From NCBI GenBank assembly GCA_030015575.1, contig CM057349.1:262317077-262381076 (forward strand): 64,000 nucleotides of DNA, given 5' to 3'. The stretch is from Agapanthus africanus (lineage: Eukaryota; Streptophyta; Magnoliopsida; Asparagales; Amaryllidaceae). Shown piece by piece: positions 57,304 through 64,000 of the stretch. The notes beneath the pieces are model-generated. The model was not told the DNA's origin and did not search any database. It worked only from the letters and a program-made list of their open reading frames with translations. The translations under genes were made by a program, and so were the position numbers. Position 1 is the first letter of the stretch. Each line of letters starts with the position of its first letter.

Positions 57304-59491
57304 TGTTAGTTATATGTATGCCCTAGAGGCCATTACTGTACATACGATGTATATTGTAGTGGATGCTTGGACATATATAGGGAGGACTTTCTTGCTCGAC
57401 ATGATAGTACGCTATCTAGTTACTCTTTATCTTAACATGTACTCTGATTGTCTCTATGTTATATGTTGATAAAGACCTTAGGATATGTACTCGACTACTG
57501 GGACTATGATGAGATCATACTAGTGGGGCCACGGTAGTCGACGAGTACATCCTATAACTGTTCCTAGTCGAGGGTGTATCGAGACAGGGCATCGATGCAC
57601 CAGAGTAGACAAGCGTATACGCATCTTGACCCATATGATGGGCGATGGATGATACCATATCCATTGGTGTTTGACATCAAGGATGGTGTACGGGTGCTCA
57701 GTAGAGACTGGGTACACTGGACGGACTCGCCGAGAACTCCCAGATGGTATTATACCTCACGTCAGATGGCAGTTCTCCGGTGACACTGGTACAGAGTAGT
57801 CTGTTGACCCGAGATCGTCATAGAGTCTTGTGTGATTCCCACTGTGCTTTGATTTCCATCATATCATGTCCAAGAGGGCATGCAAAAAGGTGGCTTTTGG
57901 GTACAGTCCCGAATCACATGGAGGCAATGAGCGATAGGAGGGGATTCGTCTCTCCCGGTATAGGGAGTTGATGTTGTGCTGTGTTCGATTGGCTATAACT
58001 GGAAATCCCTGGCCAGGGTTGCTGAGATTTAATGGTAAGTGTTATCAGTAGTTTCTCGAACTGTTATAGATCTCATATCGACACGACTTATCAATCTACT
58101 GGGGACTGACGTTATACCACCCCTAGGCGAGATATGCAATATATCAGACGACGAGACCGGACTGTACGGGAGTGTTACTGACTGGATTCACAGGAGAATA
58201 TACAAGCTTGCTTGTTGATCTTCTGAGCGTTCAATACCTGGGTGGTTGTTACGTTTAGCTGACTGCTTGCAGCTTGTGGGTGTTTGATATGATCATCACC
58301 TACTGCCGGCGTATTGACGATTCTTTAGAGTCCTACACAGAGGTTTCTTGGCTCAGGCAAAACGGAGTAGGAGCACTTATATGATATGTGCGGGACCGAG
58401 AACAATACGTGTATGTGATACCGTATTAGATTCTCACGATATGAGATATCGGCCGGGTATATGTGATATAGCCGGGTCATCGGATCAAGTATTGATTCGA
58501 TGAAATGATATAGATTATATTAGTCGGTTATTTATGAAATAGCCGGATTACCGGATCAAGTGTTGATTCGATAATTTAATGTATAATTATATATATTTGA
58601 TATATTAAATTACATTAACTAATATAATCTCACTAAAAGATTCTTTTTCTCACTCGGGTAATACATTGATATATATGCGATATATGTTAATTGTATTATT
58701 TTCTTTTGTTACAATAAATATTGTATATGTGATATATAATATTATAAAATGTTAGGGTTATTAATGCAACATGTTTAGTGGAGATTAAACATGGTTAGGG
58801 TTTAATTTGGGTTAATCTATTCTAGAACCTTCTAGAAGGTTTTATTTTGTTTTATGCAAAGATATTTGTTTCGATATTCTGAAAGATATTTATTTAACCC
58901 AACCAAACCTTTAACCTTAGTTAAATCTCTACAAAGCTTACTTGAACCATGGTTGCATTTCGAACCTTATCATTACTTTCATTATTCACCACAAAATGAT
59001 TTACTATTCTTCTTCTTCCTCCTCCTTTGCAAAGCTTTCTAGCTTTGATCTTTGTGATGAAAATGAGTGAGAAATAGAAAATAAATGAGAGCTAAAATCC
59101 TACTTCATCATCCTAATCTATCATAGCCATTTAGATTAGGGTGTTCACTTCATTTAGTGAGTGAGAGCTTGTGTTAATGAAACTTCAAGGTAGATCATCT
59201 TTGTTATCGAAGATCGGAAGCAAGCTTGCATCTTTCTCTTCGTGGAACCTCTCGAGAGTCCGGAACTTGATGATCGCAGCGAAGGGACCACAACACGGAG
59301 CTTATGAAGTGAAGGACCGGACTACAAAGGTTGTAATCCCAAACTCTTAGATGTTAAAGTGTTTAACATGCTTTGTTTCGCCTAATCTCTAGTCTAAGAT
59401 CTTGGTTTAGGGTTGTTCGGCACGGCTAATTTTTAAATCGGGCATGGTTGATACCTTATAGACCCTTGAGCGTGTGCCTAGTAACCTTACA
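57304..59491 (+). repeat. 5' LTR of E4
   Basis: 2188 bp, TGTTAGTTATATG to AGTAACCTTACA. Contains GATAG-TACG-CTATC near the start (about 57403-57416), hairpins around GGATCAAGTRTTGATTCGA (about 58482-58575), TTAGGGTT words (58750-58815) and a clean four-unit TTC/GAA array (58820-58837). Confidence 0.93.
58820..58837. promoter_or_regulatory. Heat-shock-element-like array in the E4 LTR
   Basis: TTCTAGAACCTTCTAGAA: four alternating units at exact two-base spacing. The sequence differs from the arrays in inner and outer, yet the TTC/GAA frame is kept. Confidence 0.55.
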
Positions 59492-59492
59492 G

Positions 59493-59505
59493 TGGTATCA
59501 GAGCC
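59493..59505 (+). other. Primer-binding site of E4
   Basis: TGGTATCAGAGCC, one base after the LTR end. Confidence 0.9.
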
Positions 59506-59690
59506 AAGCTAGAGCTTTAGGCGAAGTCCTGGAGAAGTTTAAAGTCCGATCGAACCCCGAAACCCCATTTTAACCCCTTTTCTGGAAATTTTTCAAAACT
59601 GTTGATTTTTCCATATTAAAAATACTCAAAAAAATTAGCAGGGTATTTTAGGAATTACTGTACAAAACGACCCCCTAAATCCACTAAAGC

Positions 59691-59737
59691 GCCACGGAAC
59701 CGCGGCCAAACCAGAGTATTGGCGGCGGTTCCGCGGC
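59691..59737 (+). other. Leader hairpin of E4, 198 nt after the primer-site start
   Basis: Arms 59691-59709 and 59719-59737 pair with two mismatches; core GGAACCGC/GCGGTTCC and GCCAA/TTGGC. Confidence 0.8.
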
Positions 59738-61878
59738 AGGTACTGTAGATTGAGGGATAGTTTTTATGCAGTAACGACCGTATGTACTTCCTGAATCTTC
59801 TGGGAGTTTTTAATTTATACTTAAGTGTTGAGTTTTCTGGGTTGTATTGGGAGATCGTTGATCTTATCGGATAATTTTAGAACTGTTAAAAAGTTCGAAC
59901 GGATATCAATAACTCACTTTTTCCCCTGTCGGAAATTTTTTCAAAAGTTGGATTTTTTTTTCTCGAGTTTGAAACTTCCGGAAAATCAAGCAAGTAACGC
60001 GGTGGACCCTCTAGAAGAACACAAACCTTAACTCGATTATGTGACCGTCTGAACCGCCTCTGAACTTTAGGGTTTGGGGCAGTACGGCGTTACCACATGT
60101 GAGGCGTTGGCTTGACCCTTCTACGGCTGGACCATTGGTACTGTGGCATGTGATGGATATTTTTTGAACTCCGCTCAAGTGTTGAGCTATTTGGGAAATC
60201 TTGGGTGTTTAATTATTCGATCGGAAAGTTTAACACTGTCTTTTTATCTGGAATGTGATACAATATTTGGAATCCACAGGTAGTTATGAGATAACTAATT
60301 TGAATGTTATAAATCTAGCAGTTTAGTCTCAGATGATCTGTTGCCACGGAATTTTGATGTGATCAAAAGTCCGTCGCAATCACGTAGCATACGCGGATAC
60401 TCGCCGGGTAAACTTAATAGATAGCCACGCCACATAGCCCCGACCAAGTGACTGTAGGAGAACCCCGTCGCCAAAAACATCCGTTCGGGTGCTCGCGATA
60501 GCAGTGTTCCGCCTTAGTGCACTTCGTCGACGGCATCTTGGGGTGCGGCCGTCTACTAAAGTTTGCGACGAGCATTCGATCAGGATGTCGGGAATCTTGT
60601 TGAATTGCCTGACTTGATATTGAAAAGTGTTTTCGATAATGAGACTAAAATGCTGGGTTTATAATTGTTAGGCATGCGATGTCTAAGGAATTCATTTGGT
60701 TAGGCATGCGATGTCTAAGAAGGTTGCGGATTCCAACTGTTGTAGTTTTACACTTTCTTTTCTATGACCATAAGCGTAGTATATGGTATATCGCCGGCTT
60801 CGTTGCTATACATCAACGACAATCGGGATACGCATACTTGCTTACGTTGATGATATGATATATTATGTGTTGCTGTGATATGTTATATTGGATCGTCGTG
60901 TTCTGAATAGACAGGGGTTTTATGTGAGATGGGAGTTTTTTCTTTTCCATTCATGTAAAATTCATTTGTATGTAATATTCTTTTATTGGGGCACTTCCGG
61001 GATGAGAATGATATCACCATTGTATATTATTTACTTTTCCGCATTAGGTAGACCCAAGGCGGGGAGCATAAGTAACCGGATTCTAGGGTCCAGTGGGAGA
61101 CCATCTCGAGGAGTCGAGACCGGGTATCCTAACCCTAGAATTAGCAGTGTTGCTTGCCGCTCTCGTAGGGGTCTAGGGATGTGGGTTTGGCTATTCATCG
61201 CGACCGTGGAATCCGTGTTTTATACAGGCTCGTATTAAAAACACGGACCTCCTAGTATATCCAATATTTCATATATGTTCTTCTGCTGCAATGTTCTGTG
61301 ATGAGATCATATTACTGCCTGAGACGAATGTTTATATTATATATATGAGATATATGTTATATTGCAGATTTCGTTTCAAATGTGATGCTTGTGTAGCATA
61401 ATAAAATGGGACTTCATTAATGAGATTAATGAAACTAAAAGAAACCTAAAGATGTTGTAGAAACTTGTTTAAAAACTGGTAGCTCTAGTTCTTGCTTTGG
61501 ATAGCGGTGTTCTTTGTAGAACATCCAGCACCTTATTCGATAAGGGAAGAGCCGAGATCCCTTCACCGGGAGTAACCTCTTTAGCGAAGCTAGCAGATGC
61601 TACAAACACGATTTGTCTTTTGATTGCTTATATAGTTTTTGTTTTGCATAGTGGTATTTGTGAAATATCCTGCACCTTATTCGATGAGGAAAGAGCCGAC
61701 AATCCTTTCACCAGGAGTGACCTCTTTAGCGAAACTAGAAAAGGCTCAAAAACACTCCATTTAAAATCACTTGATTCTACAATGATATCAAGTTCATTAC
61801 GCAAAGGGTTTTCTTAAAAACCTATCGTAGCCCTCCGTCATTTCAGATAAGTTCTACTAAATATTCGTACTGCGTTTG

Positions 61879-62070
61879 TTGACCTCCGTCAAGGCGTAGT
61901 GTACGGTAGCTAACTAGTATTTATCTGCTTATGCATATGATGCAGATTGTTTTAGGGTAGTCGTGTGGCCTTGTTGACCTCCGTCAAGGGTCGTGCGGGT
62001 AGGTTTAATTCAATCAGGAAATGACGGGTAGAACTTGACTAGCAGCCTGTGGTTTGTTGACCTCCGTCAA
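61879..62070 (+). other. Triple TTGACCTCCGTCAA hairpin cluster of E4
   Basis: TTGACCTCCGTCAA at 61879-61892, 61974-61987 and 62057-62070, identical in all three, spaced 95 and 83 nt. Confidence 0.75.
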
Positions 62071-62521
62071 GGTCATAGGACGCTAAGGGTAAAATATTAT
62101 TGGGAATTTAAAGAGTTGAAATTTGCAATGAGATTGCATACCTTCTATGAGATAGTTGGATCCCGATACTCGCTGCGAGTAAGAGTTACTCCTGGGAAAG
62201 TTTTACACATTACAATTAGCCGATCAAGTAGGTGTCTAGAAAGGTGTTAACGGGGTTATGCCCGTGGGAAAACGAGGTTTATTTTAATTAGGTCCGTGCG
62301 AAAGCGCGGGGAACCTCCCTCAAAGTACCGATACTGGCCTGCCTGAAAGATTGGCGAACTTGTAGAGTGTAATTAATCCCGAGTAGTCTTTCCTTTTAGG
62401 GTTTGAAGGAAGATTTGACTGAAACAGTGGGAGACATCCTGATTAGATAAATTGATAACCAATCTAATCTTGTAAAAGCGCACGCTGAGTGTTTTCTTCT
62501 CTCTCTCTCCTGGTTGCGACT

Positions 62522-64000
62522 ATGTCACGCCTTAATCAAGATAATAATACGGATGTATTGACCGAACCCGCTTGTTATACTGCGCTAGGGAACATAGGTC
62601 CCGCTCCAACTTATAATTGTTATAAGACAGAGAAGGAAATAGGGGATTACCAGAATTCCCGTGCCACCCAAACAAAGAAAGTGCATGCTGATGCATCATC
62701 TTCGGGTGTGTTCATTATAGAGAACTGTTTCTCAGTATCCTTTGCGTCATGGGTATGAGATACCGGATCAGGATCCCACAAATGTAATTTGTTACATGGG
62801 CTACATATAGGTAGAGAACTGAGAATGGGTGATAAGTTTCATGAGATAGAAAACGGTGCAAGTGTTGCAGCCAAGTCTGTTGGTAGTTATCACCCTGTAT
62901 TACCAGAATACATTGATTCTGAACGAATGCTATTAGATACCGAACCTGATATACAACATCATATCAGTCTCTTTATTACTAAAGAAGGATATAATTTTGT
63001 ATTGTTGGATAATGTTTTGAACATTTCCTATATCAAGAGTTGATCGGTTCAGGCACGTTATCTAAAAGCATAGATGTTCTAAATCAAACTACAGTTCTTA
63101 GTATACAGAACACACACAACAGGAAGAGTTCAGAAATGAACGAATCCTTCTTGAGGCATTGTAGACTAGGTCATATCAATGCGACCCGACTAGCTAAGTT
63201 ACATTTAGATACATATTTAAATTAGTTTGAATTTACATCTTGTGAAACTTACCGGTCATGTCACAAAGATACGATGATCATATCTCTGTTTATTGGAAAC
63301 AGAGAAAGAGTTAGTGAACTCTTGGGATTGATACATGCTGATGTATGAAGGTCCCCTGTCTACACATGCCAAGACCGGTTCTTTATACTTCATTATATTC
63401 ACTGATGGTCTCTTAAGATTCGCACATGTGTTCCTGTTGAAACACAAGTCTGAACCTTTTGAGAAATTCAATGAATATGAGTTAGAAGTAGAGAACCAAA
63501 AAATGGGTATAAGTATTATGTCCTTTGATGAGATCAAGGAGGAGAATATTTGAGCACAGAATTCCTAGACTATTCTAAAGGAGAATGAGATTCACTCTCA
63601 GCATTACTCCTCCGTATACACCATAGCACGATGGTATATCGGGGCGGAGCAATAGCACCCTATGTGATATGGTGTGCTCTATGATGAGTACTACTGAGTT
63701 TCCTATTTCCTTTTGGGAGTTATGCACTTGAGAAGCTACATACCTATTGAATAGGGTTCCAATCAAATCAGTTGCCTACCACTTCATATGTGATATGGAA
63801 TAGGAAGAGCCCATATCTTAAGTATGTTAAGATTTAGGGTTGTCCAGCCTATGTCTAAAAGCATAATCCGGACAAGCTCGAGACAAAGTCAGTTCTGTGG
63901 AAGTTTGTTGGATATCCCAAGCATTCGCAAGGGAATATCTTCTACCAAACCGAGGAACAAAAGATGTTTTGTTTCTCAGCATGCCACCTTTGTGAAAGGG
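62522..64000 (+). pseudogene. Reduced gag-pol relic of E4, first part
   Basis: Starts MSRLNQDNNTDVLTEPACYT; protease-like SFASWV segment; a piece resembling the M2 stretch after its protease; GAG-pre-integrase FLRHCRLGHINATRL; integrase-like pieces. Layout identical to inner and outer as far as the window goes. Broken many times. Confidence 0.8.

Larger units (their letters stand above)
59506..62521 (+). other. Leader of E4
   Basis: About 3 kb, non-coding, same layout as outer: hairpin at 59691-59737; doubled segment (AAGTGTTGAG near 59822 and 60177); block with CATCCGTTCGGGTGCTCGC near 60479; duplicated block at 61491-61593 and 61635-61740; three TTGACCTCCGTCAA hairpins (61879-62070); GAGTAA/TTACTC stem (62177-62191); CAGTGGGAGACATCC box near 62425. 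No CCGTTAG box. Confidence 0.7.
57304..64000 (+). mobile_element. Ty1/copia element E4, non-autonomous type, runs off the window
   Basis: 5' LTR 57304-59491, primer site 59493, leader to 62521, then the same reduced coding relic as inner and outer, still in its integrase-like part at 64000. Inserted in the gypsy-like repeat; the left flank GTTTT (57299-57303) is the candidate target duplication. Broken in the coding part. Confidence 0.93.

Overview
The window is repeat DNA from a plant nuclear genome, almost certainly a flowering plant with a large, transposon-rich genome. I found no host gene, tRNA, rRNA or CRISPR array. Nearly every base belongs to long terminal repeat (LTR) retrotransposons of the Ty1/copia type inserted into one another. 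The start TG, the end CA, a primer-binding site beginning TGGTATCAGA, a purine-rich AAGTGGGAGAT next to the 3' LTR and the order gag-protease-integrase-RT-RNase H all fit copia. The LTR starts (TGTTRG..ATATGYCCTAGAGGC) resemble what I recall of Angela/BARE-type LTRs; I could not check this against a database.

Layout. 112-452: piece of a minus-strand LTR. 453-9605: plus-strand element P0, decayed, with an inverted LTR piece inside its own 5' LTR. 9606-13684: minus-strand element M0 (3' LTR and much of pol), inserted in P0. 13685-17490 and 27946-28176: minus-strand element M1, inserted in M0. 17491-27940: minus-strand element M2, the only nearly whole one (two 2190-bp LTRs that I read as about 99.3 % identical, gag-pol with about one break), inserted in M1. 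28177-31514 and 52245-53527: plus-strand element E3, also inserted in M1. 31515-52239: plus-strand element 'outer', inserted in E3 with target duplication TTGCA. 32109-42488: plus-strand element 'inner', inserted in the 5' LTR of outer with target duplication GCTTT. 53528-57303: a different long repeat, probably the LTR of a Ty3/gypsy-type element, inserted in the gag of E3. 57304-64000: plus-strand element E4, inserted in that repeat and running off the window. The deepest chain has seven levels.

Inner, outer and E4 share one architecture: an LTR of about 2.2 kb, a leader of about 3 kb and the same heavily reduced coding relic. They therefore look like copies of one non-autonomous lineage, and M2, with matching LTR ends, primer site and leader features, is a plausible former helper.

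The least expected signal is in the leaders. Six elements share a chain of inverted repeats at fixed spacing whose sequence differs between elements while base pairing is kept: a hairpin 198-208 nt after the primer site; three TTGAC..GTCAA hairpins spaced 91-95 and 81-85 nt; and a GAGTAA/TTACTC-type stem. The LTRs also carry covarying hairpins, a W-box-like GTCAA array (M2), and heat-shock-element-like GAA/TTC arrays (inner, outer, E4). All pairing and motif calls were made by eye.
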